From Actinomycetota bacterium (GTDB lineage Bacteria; Actinomycetota; Thermoleophilia; Solirubrobacterales; Solirubrobacteraceae): a DNA stretch of 64,000 nucleotides. This document shows, piece after piece, positions 48,833-56,455 of this stretch (position 1 is the first letter of the stretch; each line of letters begins with the position of its first letter). Made by a program: the position numbers and the translations under genes. The stretch lies in NCBI GenBank assembly GCA_005883215.1, contig VAYS01000009.1:124001-188000 (forward strand), read 5' to 3'. The notes under the pieces were generated by a model. The model saw only the letters and a list, made by a program, of their open reading frames with translations. It searched no databases and was not told where the DNA came from.

Positions 48833-50758
48833 ATGGCGGCCACGTCCAACTGGCTGTGCCCGACCGAGCTTGACCGTGAGCGGCTCATCGGGAGTGTCCG
48901 CCTGGTCCGGGGTGCCCGGGCGGCGATGTTCGTCCTCATCACCGTGGTGGCCCTCGCCTCGGCGCCCAAGTACGGGCTCTGGCCGCTCATCCCGATCGGG
49001 GTCGCAGCGATCGTCTCCAGCTATCTCTATCGCGGCCTCGAGCGCCGACGGCGCCCCGAGTACTGGGCGGTCGGCGGCTGGCTGTTCACCCAGGTCCCGT
49101 TGGCGATCGGCATCGGGATCAGCGGCGGAGCGCACAGCCCGGCGCTGCCCTGGCTGGCCATCTCGGTGGTGTCGCTCGTGGCGCGCTTCTCGCACAACGC
49201 GATCCGCGCCGGGATGGCGTTTCTGTTCGTCCTGCTCGCCGCCCTGACCATCGGCGTCGACCCGGGCGGACTCGTACAGCATCCGTGGCTGTTCGTGATC
49301 CCCGCGGCGCTGCTGTTCTCGGTCTGGGTTTTCGCCCAGGCGCTGCTTCGCCAAGACCTCCAGCACCGCGACTACGACAAGCTCACCGGGCTGGCCAACA
49401 ACGCCACCTTCACCGAGCGGCTGCGCCTCGTGGTCACCCGCCACCAGCGCGTGGGGGGCGCGCTCGCGGTTCTGGCCGTCGACCTAGAAGGCTTCGCGCT
49501 GGCCAACGAGACGTTGGGTCCCTCCGTGGGGGACGATCTCCTGCGCCAGGCGGCGAGTCGACTCGCCCGCACCGCCGCCGCCGCCGGCGCCGAGCTCATC
49601 GCCCGTCGCTCGGCCGACGAGTTCCTGATCCTGCTCGCCGACCTCCACCCCTCGCGCGGCACGCGCCCCCCCGTCGGACCCTGGCTGGACACCCGGCAGA
49701 CGGCCGAGGAGGTCGCCCGCTCGCTGCAGGCGGCGCTGGCCGAGCCGTTGCAGGCCAACGGGCGCCCGATCTACCTGGGCGCGAGCATCGGCATCAGCAT
49801 TCTTCTGGCCGAGGAGCGGGTCGGCGACCCAACCGGCACCAGCGAGCGGCTGCTCGCGCAAGCCCAGCAAGCTCTGTCCACCGCCCGCGCCGCCGGGCAG
49901 GGCAGCATCCTGCACTTCGATGTCGAGCACCCCGACGCCCGTCGCCGGCTGTCCCTGATCACCCGACTCCGCCAGGCGGTTGATCGCGAGGACTTCCTCC
50001 TCTACTACCAGCCGACGGTCAACCTCCACACCCGCGAGATCACCGGGGTCGAGGCGCTGCTGCGCTGGGATGACCCCGAGCGCGACGGCGTGGTGGCCCC
50101 CGGCGAGTTCATCGACGTCGCCGAGCAGACCGGGCTGATCGAGCCCATCGGCGAATGGGTCCTGCACGAGGTCGCGCGCCAGGCCAGAATCTGGGAGGAG
50201 CGCCAGCTCGATCTGGAGGTGGCCTTCAATCTCTCTCCGCGTCAGCTGTGGCAACCCGAGCTCGTGCCCACCATGCTCGCCATCCTTGCCACCGCCGACG
50301 TCGGCCCCGAGCGCCTGCTCGTCGAGATCACCGAATCCAGCGCCCTGCGCGACCCCGAACGCACCTATGCCCTGCTCCGGGACATCACCCAACGCGGCTT
50401 CCGGCTGGCGATCGACGACTTCGGCGTGGGTCTCTCATCCCTGTCGCGGCTGCGCACCCTCCCCGCCGACGTGCTCAAGATCGACCGCAGCTTCATCGCC
50501 GACATCACCCGTACCCCGCAAGGACCAGTGATGGTCCAGACGGTCGTCCAGCTCGCCCGCAACCTCGGCATGGAGCCGCACGCGGAAGGCATCGAGCACG
50601 AGGACGAGCTGCGTTTCCTGCTCGAGCACGGCTGTACGCAGGGCCAGGGCAATCTGTTCGCGCGCCCCTGTCCCCCGGACGCCATCGAGGCGCTGTACCT
50701 GCAATCGCTGGCCTCCCGGGTCGTGGCGCTTCCCGGCAAGGCTGGCCTCCCCGCCTGA
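48833..50758 (+). CDS. Membrane-bound degenerate GGDEF plus EAL c-di-GMP phosphodiesterase
   Basis: A 641-residue signalling protein. Five or six N-terminal helices (MFVLITVVALASAPKYGLWP and following) are joined by a short linker to GGDEF and EAL domains. The GGDEF signature is degenerate (R-R-S-A-D-E-F), so cyclase activity is unlikely. The EAL domain keeps EALLRW, FNLSPRQL, EITESSAL, IDDFGVG, LKIDRSFI and AEGIEHE, so c-di-GMP hydrolysis is expected. The late QGYLF-type loop is QGQGNLFARP. ATG 48833 is the best start. It would lower c-di-GMP in response to a membrane signal. It is divergent from trpB2. Confidence 0.88.
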   Translation: MAATSNWLCPTELDRERLIGSVRLVRGARAAMFVLITVVALASAPKYGLWPLIPIGVAAIVSSYLYRGLERRRRPEYWAVGGWLFTQVPLAIGIGISGGAHSPALPWLAISVVSLVARFSHNAIRAGMAFLFVLLAALTIGVDPGGLVQHPWLFVIPAALLFSVWVFAQALLRQDLQHRDYDKLTGLANNATFTERLRLVVTRHQRVGGALAVLAVDLEGFALANETLGPSVGDDLLRQAASRLARTAAAAGAELIARRSADEFLILLADLHPSRGTRPPVGPWLDTRQTAEEVARSLQAALAEPLQANGRPIYLGASIGISILLAEERVGDPTGTSERLLAQAQQALSTARAAGQGSILHFDVEHPDARRRLSLITRLRQAVDREDFLLYYQPTVNLHTREITGVEALLRWDDPERDGVVAPGEFIDVAEQTGLIEPIGEWVLHEVARQARIWEERQLDLEVAFNLSPRQLWQPELVPTMLAILATADVGPERLLVEITESSALRDPERTYALLRDITQRGFRLAIDDFGVGLSSLSRLRTLPADVLKIDRSFIADITRTPQGPVMVQTVVQLARNLGMEPHAEGIEHEDELRFLLEHGCTQGQGNLFARPCPPDAIEALYLQSLASRVVALPGKAGLPA

Positions 50759-50816
50759 CCGCCGCCGCCGGGCTCGGTGGGCTCGGTGGGCTCGCCCCGG
50801 ACTCTACGATCCCGCC

Positions 50817-51278
50817 ATGGGCCGCCGAGGAGCGCGCGCGCTGATGGCGATCGCCGCCCTTGCGGCTCCGGCCGCCGGGTGCCGGGAGTCGACCCGGCCG
50901 CCCCCGGCGGCGTGCACCGCGCGCCCCGAAACGATCGCCGCCGCCCTGGGCGGCGCCCCGGCTCGGGTTCGGCTCGCCGGCGGCGTCGCGCTGTCGGAGT
51001 GCGTGTCCCGGGCCCGCGCCGACGCGGACCTGCAGAGCGTCGGATCGGTCCTCACCGGGGTGGCCGACGGGCTGCGCACGCGCGCCTTGGCCCACGCCGA
51101 CGCCGCCCTGAGGCTGGGCTATCTGGTGGGCGCCGTCGAGCGGGGCGGGAGCCATACCAATGGCATCCACGCCGAGCTGATCCGTCGGGTCGAGCAGGAC
51201 GCGGCGCTGCCCGGGGCCCGGGCCGCGGCCGTGGCGGCGTTCGGGCGGGGCCGGCAGGCGGGCCGGCTCTACGGATGA
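50817..51278 (+). CDS. Small lipoprotein, unknown
   Basis: A 153-residue protein with a lipobox: a basic start MGRRGARALMAIAALAAPAAGC, where the Cys at 22 would be lipidated. The mature part is Ala/Arg-rich with two further Cys (AACTARPE and LSECVSRA) that could pair, and long helices. I do not recognise a family. It ends 57 nt before the alpha/beta-hydrolase-like gene, and the intervening DNA holds a 20-bp tandem repeat with start codons. Confidence 0.65.
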   Translation: MGRRGARALMAIAALAAPAAGCRESTRPPPAACTARPETIAAALGGAPARVRLAGGVALSECVSRARADADLQSVGSVLTGVADGLRTRALAHADAALRLGYLVGAVERGGSHTNGIHAELIRRVEQDAALPGARAAAVAAFGRGRQAGRLYG

Positions 51279-51290
51279 CCGGGCCGCGGG

Positions 51291-51350
51291 ACGAATGAGG
51301 CTGCGCCCGGACGAATGAGGCTGCGCCCGGACGAATGAGGCTGCGCCTTT
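51291..51350 (+). repeat. Triplicated 20-bp repeat carrying the start codon
   Basis: The unit ACGAATGAGGCTGCGCCCGG occurs at 51291-51310, 51311-51330 and, as a 17-nt partial copy, 51331-51347. Each contains ATGAGGCTGCGC. Because 20 is not a multiple of three, the three ATGs (51295, 51315, 51335) are in three frames. The first two open 7-codon ORFs (M R L R P D E, stop) whose TGA overlaps the next ATG as ATGA. Only the third runs into the hydrolase gene. Confidence 0.85.
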
Positions 51351-52210
51351 ACCACCACCACGACGGCGCCCGCGTGGCCTACCGCGAGGCCGGCGCCGGG
51401 CCGGTGATCGCGCTGCTTCACTCGGCCTACCTCTCCCACAAGGAGTTCGAGCCGGTGGTCGAGCACCTCGCCGACCGCTTCCGGGTGGTGCTCCCCGACC
51501 TGCCGCTGCACGGGGACTCCGAGCACCGGGCCCACCACCCCTACACCCTCGACTGGATGGCCGAGGTCATGTCCGGCTTCAGCGCCGAGGCCCTGGGCCC
51601 GCGTCCGCTGATCGGCGGCCACGGGATGGGGGCGGAGATCCTCGTGCAGGCGGTGATCAGCGGTCGCCTGCGGCCGCCGCGGATCGTGTTGCTGCCCAAC
51701 CGCATGCATCGCCGTCCCGAGCGGCCCTGGATGCGCTCGGGCCTGCGCGCGGCGGCCTGGCCGGCGCGACTGCCGGTGATCGATCGCGCCCTCTCCCACC
51801 TCGCGCGGGCCGCCTTTCGCCCCGACCTGCTGGCCGGGCGCCTGAGCGCCCGCGGGACGTCCACCGCGCGCGACCTGGTGCGCCACGCCTTCGCCGACGT
51901 GGGGGGAAACGCCGAGTTGGCGCGCTCGTGGTCGAGGTTCGCCCGCGCCTGGCCGCGGGGAGCTCAAAGCCATCTCCTCGACGCCTACCCCCGCATCGAC
52001 GGGGACGTCCTGCTGCTGTGGGCCGACGAGGATGAGTGGCATCCCGTCGACTCGGCCGAGGAGGCGCTCGACCTGCTCCCCCACGCCGAGCTGCGCGTGC
52101 TCTCGGGCGCGGGCTTCCTCCTCGCCCACGACGATCCGGTGGGGCTGGCCCGCGAGCTCGCCGCCTTCAGCGTCCGCGGCGTGCGTCCGGCGCCGGGGCG
52201 GCTGAGCTAG
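51335..52210 (+). CDS. Alpha/beta hydrolase-fold protein lacking the nucleophile Ser
   Basis: A 291-residue alpha/beta-hydrolase-fold protein: ALLHSAYLSHKEFEPV at the oxyanion strand, RVVLPDLPLHGDS, LLLWADEDEWHP (acid region) and a late GFLLAHDDP His region. The nucleophile elbow, normally G-x-S-x-G, reads G-H-G-M-G (near residue 91), so the catalytic Ser appears replaced by Gly. It may bind but not hydrolyse a ligand, or use a different chemistry. The ATG at 51335 is the last of three repeated starts. The family is otherwise like chloroperoxidase/esterase relatives. Confidence 0.8.
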   Translation: MRLRLYHHHDGARVAYREAGAGPVIALLHSAYLSHKEFEPVVEHLADRFRVVLPDLPLHGDSEHRAHHPYTLDWMAEVMSGFSAEALGPRPLIGGHGMGAEILVQAVISGRLRPPRIVLLPNRMHRRPERPWMRSGLRAAAWPARLPVIDRALSHLARAAFRPDLLAGRLSARGTSTARDLVRHAFADVGGNAELARSWSRFARAWPRGAQSHLLDAYPRIDGDVLLLWADEDEWHPVDSAEEALDLLPHAELRVLSGAGFLLAHDDPVGLARELAAFSVRGVRPAPGRLS

Positions 52211-52249
52211 CGTTCAGAACGCGTTCACGCCGACAGGAGGAGCGAGCCG

Positions 52250-53671
52250 GTGGCCCGGACCAAGGCCCTGTGGGGCAAGGAGACCAGCAAGGCGGTGGAG
52301 AACTTTCCCGTCTCGGGCGAGCGCGTGCCGCGGTCGGTGATCCACTGGCTGGCGCGGATCAAGGGCGCGGCGGCCGAGGTCAACGCCGAGCTCGGCGAGC
52401 TCGACCGCGGCCGGGCGCGGCGCATCAGCAGAGCGGCCGCCGAGATCGCCGCCGGGCGCCACGACGACCAGTTCCCGATCGATGTCTTTCAGACCGGCTC
52501 GGGCACCTCGACCAACACCAACACCAACGAGGTGATCGCCGCGCTGGCCGGTTCGGGCGTCCACCCCAACGACCACGTAAACCGTGGTCAGTCGTCAAAC
52601 GACGTCTTTCCCTCCGCGGTGCACCTGGCCGCAATGGAAGGCGCCACCAACGGCCTGCTGCCCGCGCTCAGGCGCCTCGAGCGCTCGCTGGCGGCCAAGG
52701 CACGCCGGTTCGACGCAATCGTCAAGTCGGGGCGCACCCACCTGATGGACGCCGTGCCGGTCACCCTGGGGCAGGAGTTCGCCGGTTACGCCGCCCAGGT
52801 GCGCCTGGGCCGCGCGCGCGTGGACTCGGCCCTGGAGCACGTGGCCCAGATCCCGCTGGGCGGTACGGCCACCGGCACGGGGCTCAACACCCACCCCAGA
52901 TTCGCCCAGCGGGTGCGGGGGCGCCTGCGGGCCGAGACCGGGCTGACCCCCCGCCCGCCCGAGGACCCGTTCGAGGCCAACAGCAACCGCGACGCGCTGG
53001 TCGAGCTCTCGGGCGCCCTGAAGGTGGTGGCCGTCTCGCTGAGCAAGATCGCCAACGACATCGCCTGGATGGGCTCGGGGCCCCGGGCGGGGCTCGGGGA
53101 GCTGTTTTTGCCCGAGCTGCAGAAGGGCTCCTCGATCATGCCGGGCAAGGTCAACCCGGTCATGTGCGAGGTCGTGCTTCAGGTCGGCGCCCAGGTGATC
53201 GGAAACGACGCCGCCATCACCATCGGCGGGCTGCAGGGCAACTTCGAGCTCAACGTGCGGATCCCGCTGATCGCGCGCAACCTGCTGGAGTCGATCCGCC
53301 TGCTCACCGCGGGGGCCACGCTGTTCGCCGAGCGCTGCGTCGACGGCATCGAGGCCAACCGCGAAGGGTGTGCCCGCAGCGCCGAGGCGACCCTCGCCCT
53401 GGCCACGGCGCTCAACCCTCACATCGGCTATGACCGTGCCGGCGAGGTCGTCCAGAATGCGGCCGCCACCGGTCGCACCCTGCGCGAGGTCGCCCGCGAG
53501 CTCGGCGTCGAGGAGCAGGTCCTGGAGGAGGCGCTTGACCTGGAGGCGGCCGCCCGGGGCAACCGGCCCCCGCCGCGGCGGGGCTCCGCCGGCTCCTCGC
53601 GCTCCAGCAACTCCAAGCGCCCCAACGGCGCCCGGACCGCGCGAAAGCGGCCCCCGTCGCGCCGTTCCTAG
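52250..53671 (+). CDS. fumC: Class II fumarate hydratase
   Basis: A 473-residue tetrameric TCA-cycle enzyme that interconverts fumarate and malate, without an iron-sulfur cluster. The signature GSSIMPGKVNPV is present, as are TGSGTSTNTNTNEV, SGRTHLMDAVPVTLGQE and a C-terminal HIGYDRAGEVVQ. GACAGGAGGAG precedes GTG 52250, a strong ribosome-binding site. The N-terminus is short, starting at the equivalent of the ALWG segment. The last 35 residues are an unusual Arg/Ser/Pro-rich tail (RSSNSKRPNGARTARKR), not part of the enzyme fold. It starts 39 nt after the hydrolase-like gene. Confidence 0.93.
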   Translation: MARTKALWGKETSKAVENFPVSGERVPRSVIHWLARIKGAAAEVNAELGELDRGRARRISRAAAEIAAGRHDDQFPIDVFQTGSGTSTNTNTNEVIAALAGSGVHPNDHVNRGQSSNDVFPSAVHLAAMEGATNGLLPALRRLERSLAAKARRFDAIVKSGRTHLMDAVPVTLGQEFAGYAAQVRLGRARVDSALEHVAQIPLGGTATGTGLNTHPRFAQRVRGRLRAETGLTPRPPEDPFEANSNRDALVELSGALKVVAVSLSKIANDIAWMGSGPRAGLGELFLPELQKGSSIMPGKVNPVMCEVVLQVGAQVIGNDAAITIGGLQGNFELNVRIPLIARNLLESIRLLTAGATLFAERCVDGIEANREGCARSAEATLALATALNPHIGYDRAGEVVQNAAATGRTLREVARELGVEEQVLEEALDLEAAARGNRPPPRRGSAGSSRSSNSKRPNGARTARKRPPSRRS

Positions 53672-53701
53672 CCCCGTTCGCCGCCGCCCGGGCGCCGTTT
53701 T

Positions 53702-53727
53702 GCCCGCTCGCCTGCGGGTAAGCGGGC
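53702..53727 (+). promoter_or_regulatory. Hairpin just before the next start codon
   Basis: GCCCGCT (53702-53708) can pair with AGCGGGC (53721-53727), leaving a 12-nt loop and ending 4 nt before ATG 53732. It could act as terminator of fumC without a T-tract, or mask the ribosome-binding region of the next gene. Confidence 0.4.
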
Positions 53728-53731
53728 GGCT

Positions 53732-54142
53732 ATGAAGATCTTGATCCTGGCCAGCGAGCCGGTGTCCGCGCCGGACGTGCGCGACGCGGTCGGCGAGGAT
53801 GTCAGCGACGCCGAGGTGATGGTCGTCTCGCCCGCCTTGACCCATTCGCCCCTGCGCTTCTGGGCTTCGGACGTCGACGAGGCGATCGAGCACGCGCAGT
53901 CCACCCAGCGCCAGACGGTGAAGCGGCTGCGCGAGGAGGGGATTCCGGCCCAAGGCGACTCGGGCGAGAGCGCCCCGCTCCAGGCCCTCGAAGACAACCT
54001 CGCGCTGTTTGCCGCGGACCGCATCGTCATCTTCAGCCACCCCGAGGGCGAGCGCGACTACCGCGAAGACGAGCTCGAGGAGGCCGAGCGCCGGTTCGGC
54101 ATCCCGGTGACCCATCGCCGGCTCTCGCGCTCGGCGCGCTAG
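53732..54142 (+). CDS. Small protein, UspA-like fold suspected
   Basis: A 136-residue protein. It begins MKILILASEPVSAPDVRDAVGEDVSDAEVMVVSPAL, a beta-alpha-beta opening that recalls universal stress proteins. A helix-rich middle (EAIEHAQSTQRQTVKRLREEG) follows, then ALEDNLALFAADRIVIFSHPEGE, where USPs have the ATP-binding strand. The G-x2-G-x9-G(S/T) motif of ATP-binding Usp proteins is missing. Databases sometimes call this family indole-3-glycerol phosphate synthase, which the sequence does not support. Its start sits behind a hairpin. Confidence 0.6.
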   Translation: MKILILASEPVSAPDVRDAVGEDVSDAEVMVVSPALTHSPLRFWASDVDEAIEHAQSTQRQTVKRLREEGIPAQGDSGESAPLQALEDNLALFAADRIVIFSHPEGERDYREDELEEAERRFGIPVTHRRLSRSAR

Positions 54143-54154
54143 CGCCGGCGGCGG

Positions 54155-56302
54155 TCAGCCCGCGGGCAGGCCGGCGAACGCCCGGCGCACGGCGCCCACC
54201 GCCGGCTTGGGGCGGCCGTCGTAGTCGTAGAGCCCCTTCTGGTTGAGGCCCTTGAGCAGGCGGATGCCGGGCACCTGGCGGTGGATCGAGCCGCCGGCGA
54301 AGCTGGGGGTCACCGCGAAGTCGCGCAGATTCCAGACCAGCATGCCGCTGAGATCGGAGAGCTGGCGGTAGGTGCGGATGTGCAGCCGGAGCAGCCGCGC
54401 CTGGAAGCCGATGCCGCCCGGCGCGCCGCGCCGGTTGAGGTAGTTGGCCTCGGCGCCGAACTCCGAGACGATCAGCACCCGGCCGGCGAACACCCGCCGC
54501 AGATGCTCGACGCGCGCCCGGATGTCGCGCTGGACGGTGCCGGCGGGCGCGAACGTGTCCTCATACCAGCCCACGTAGTCGGTCGCCCCGATCGCGTCGA
54601 CGCCCCGGTAGATGGGTCCGGCGACGCGGGGCGGGCGCTGACCCCACACGTCGAGGGCCACCAGCCGACCGGGATCGCTGGCGTGCAACTGACGCGCGAG
54701 CGTGTTGACGTAGCCGACCTGGCCGCCGCTGTGGCCGTTGTTGGCGATCTCGTTGGCCAGGTTCCAGGCGATCACCGAGGGGTGCAGGCGCTCCTCGCGC
54801 ACGGTGGCGCGCGCCCGGTCCTCGGCCAGGCGGGTCAATCTCGGGCCCTGCGAGGACCAGTTGCCGGGCGCGTCGACCGGGCCGATGCCCTGCCAGACGA
54901 GGATCCCCGCCGCGTCCAGGCGCGCCAGCAGCTGGTCGTCGAGCGGATGCTGGGAGCGCGTGGCGTTGGCGCCGATCGACTTGAGGCCGTTGACGATCGC
55001 GTCCTGGTCGGCGCCGGTGAGCGCGTCGCCGCGCCCGCGCACGTCCTCTTCGATCGACGCTCCGTGGAGGGCAAGGGGTCGGCCGTTGAGGAAGATCCGA
55101 CCGCCCGACCAGGTGAGCTGGCGCAGGCCCACCCGGGCGCGGTATCCGCTCTCGCCCGCCACCCCCAGCTGGAGGTCATAGAGGTTGGGGTGCGACGGCG
55201 ACCACAGCGCGGGGTCTGAGATCGAGACCGTGCTGCGCAGCACGGCGGTGCCGCGGGCGGCGAAGCTGCGGGTGGCGAAGGGCAGCTTGATTCGCTTGTC
55301 GCCGTGGGCCAAGGTCCCGGCGAGCAGGATCGGGCGCGCGCGGACGTGGTTTCGCACCCCCACCGAGAGGGTCACCAGCGCGCGGTGGCCGTCGGGGCTC
55401 AGCCGCGTGCTCAGCGACGGCGAGAGCACCTCGCTGGGGGCGATCGGCCTGATCGTCACACCGCGATTGATGCCCCCGAAGTTGAACCACGTGCGGTGAA
55501 AGCCATCGCGCGCCATCTGCAGCGGGTCGCGCCAGTCGACCTTGACCACCAGGTTGTGGGTGCCCGCCGCGGCGGGAAAGCGGAACTCGAACGGCTGGTA
55601 GGTGCCGGCGTGCGAGCCCAGCCGGCGGCCGTCCATCCACACCGTGGCCCGGTGGTTGACCGAGGCGAAGCGCACGGCATAGGTGCCGGCCCCGGCCACG
55701 CGGAAGGCGGTCCGGTACCAGGCCACCGAGCCGTCGTAGTTGCGGGCCCCGGCCGTGCGGGTGATGGGCGCCGGGTTGGCAACGTTGGGCACCCACACCG
55801 TGCGGCCCGGGAAGCGGCCAGCCGCCCAGCCGCGCAGGCTCCCGCGGTCGCCGGGATCGTGGGACACCGTCCACGGCCCGTTCAGCGCCACCGCCCCGGT
55901 CGGGCCCTGGGCCACCGGGGGTCCGCTGCCGGCTCCGCCGCGCGCCGAGCTCGAGAGGCCCAGGAGCCCGGCGAGCGCCAGCGGCGCGGCGACGAAGGCG
56001 AGCACGGCCAAGAGCACCGGGCCGACCCGACCGGCGCCGACGCGGCGAGGCAGACGGCGCGGGCCACCGCCGGGACGGGCGGGGGCGGGCTCCCATTCGA
56101 TCGGCCCCCAGTCGTCGGGGCCGCCGTTGCGGCCGTTGCCGTTGGCGCCGGGGCTCGGTAGCTCCGGCGGGGCGGCGGGCGGGGGCGGCGCCGGCGCGCG
56201 CCGGCCCGGGGCGGTGGGCGCGCGGCCGGACGCGGGCACCCCGGTCTGGCGCTCGCGCTCGGCGCGGCGCTGCTGGAAGTTGGATGTTCTGATCCCGCTC
56301 AT
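54155..56302 (-). CDS. Membrane-anchored glycoside hydrolase family 2 protein
   Basis: A 715-residue GH2 enzyme (beta-galactosidase/glucuronidase/mannosidase group). Residues 1-90 are Pro/Arg/Gly-rich and cytoplasmic, and VGPVLLAVLAFVAAPLALAGLLGL (about 95-118) anchors it with the catalytic part outside. The sugar-binding jelly roll (NYDGSVAWYRTAF, GTYQPFEFRFPA) and TIM barrel follow. The acid/base Glu is in NLANE and the nucleophile Glu in IVSEFGAE. It likely trims external oligosaccharides. The ATG at 56302 fits. It converges on the Usp-like gene. Confidence 0.85.
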   Translation of the reverse strand: MSGIRTSNFQQRRAERERQTGVPASGRAPTAPGRRAPAPPPPAAPPELPSPGANGNGRNGGPDDWGPIEWEPAPARPGGGPRRLPRRVGAGRVGPVLLAVLAFVAAPLALAGLLGLSSSARGGAGSGPPVAQGPTGAVALNGPWTVSHDPGDRGSLRGWAAGRFPGRTVWVPNVANPAPITRTAGARNYDGSVAWYRTAFRVAGAGTYAVRFASVNHRATVWMDGRRLGSHAGTYQPFEFRFPAAAGTHNLVVKVDWRDPLQMARDGFHRTWFNFGGINRGVTIRPIAPSEVLSPSLSTRLSPDGHRALVTLSVGVRNHVRARPILLAGTLAHGDKRIKLPFATRSFAARGTAVLRSTVSISDPALWSPSHPNLYDLQLGVAGESGYRARVGLRQLTWSGGRIFLNGRPLALHGASIEEDVRGRGDALTGADQDAIVNGLKSIGANATRSQHPLDDQLLARLDAAGILVWQGIGPVDAPGNWSSQGPRLTRLAEDRARATVREERLHPSVIAWNLANEIANNGHSGGQVGYVNTLARQLHASDPGRLVALDVWGQRPPRVAGPIYRGVDAIGATDYVGWYEDTFAPAGTVQRDIRARVEHLRRVFAGRVLIVSEFGAEANYLNRRGAPGGIGFQARLLRLHIRTYRQLSDLSGMLVWNLRDFAVTPSFAGGSIHRQVPGIRLLKGLNQKGLYDYDGRPKPAVGAVRRAFAGLPAG

Positions 56303-56455
56303 GGCGTCGAGCCGCTGCGCGCTGCCCCGGCCGGGCCTGCCTAGCCCCGGCTGTCCGCTGCCGGCGCCGGTGCGGCGCGCGAACCCCAGGGGCGACAGGC
56401 GCGCAGGCCGCGCGCCCCCCTTACCGGTAGATCCGGAAGATTAACCAGACCGGGA

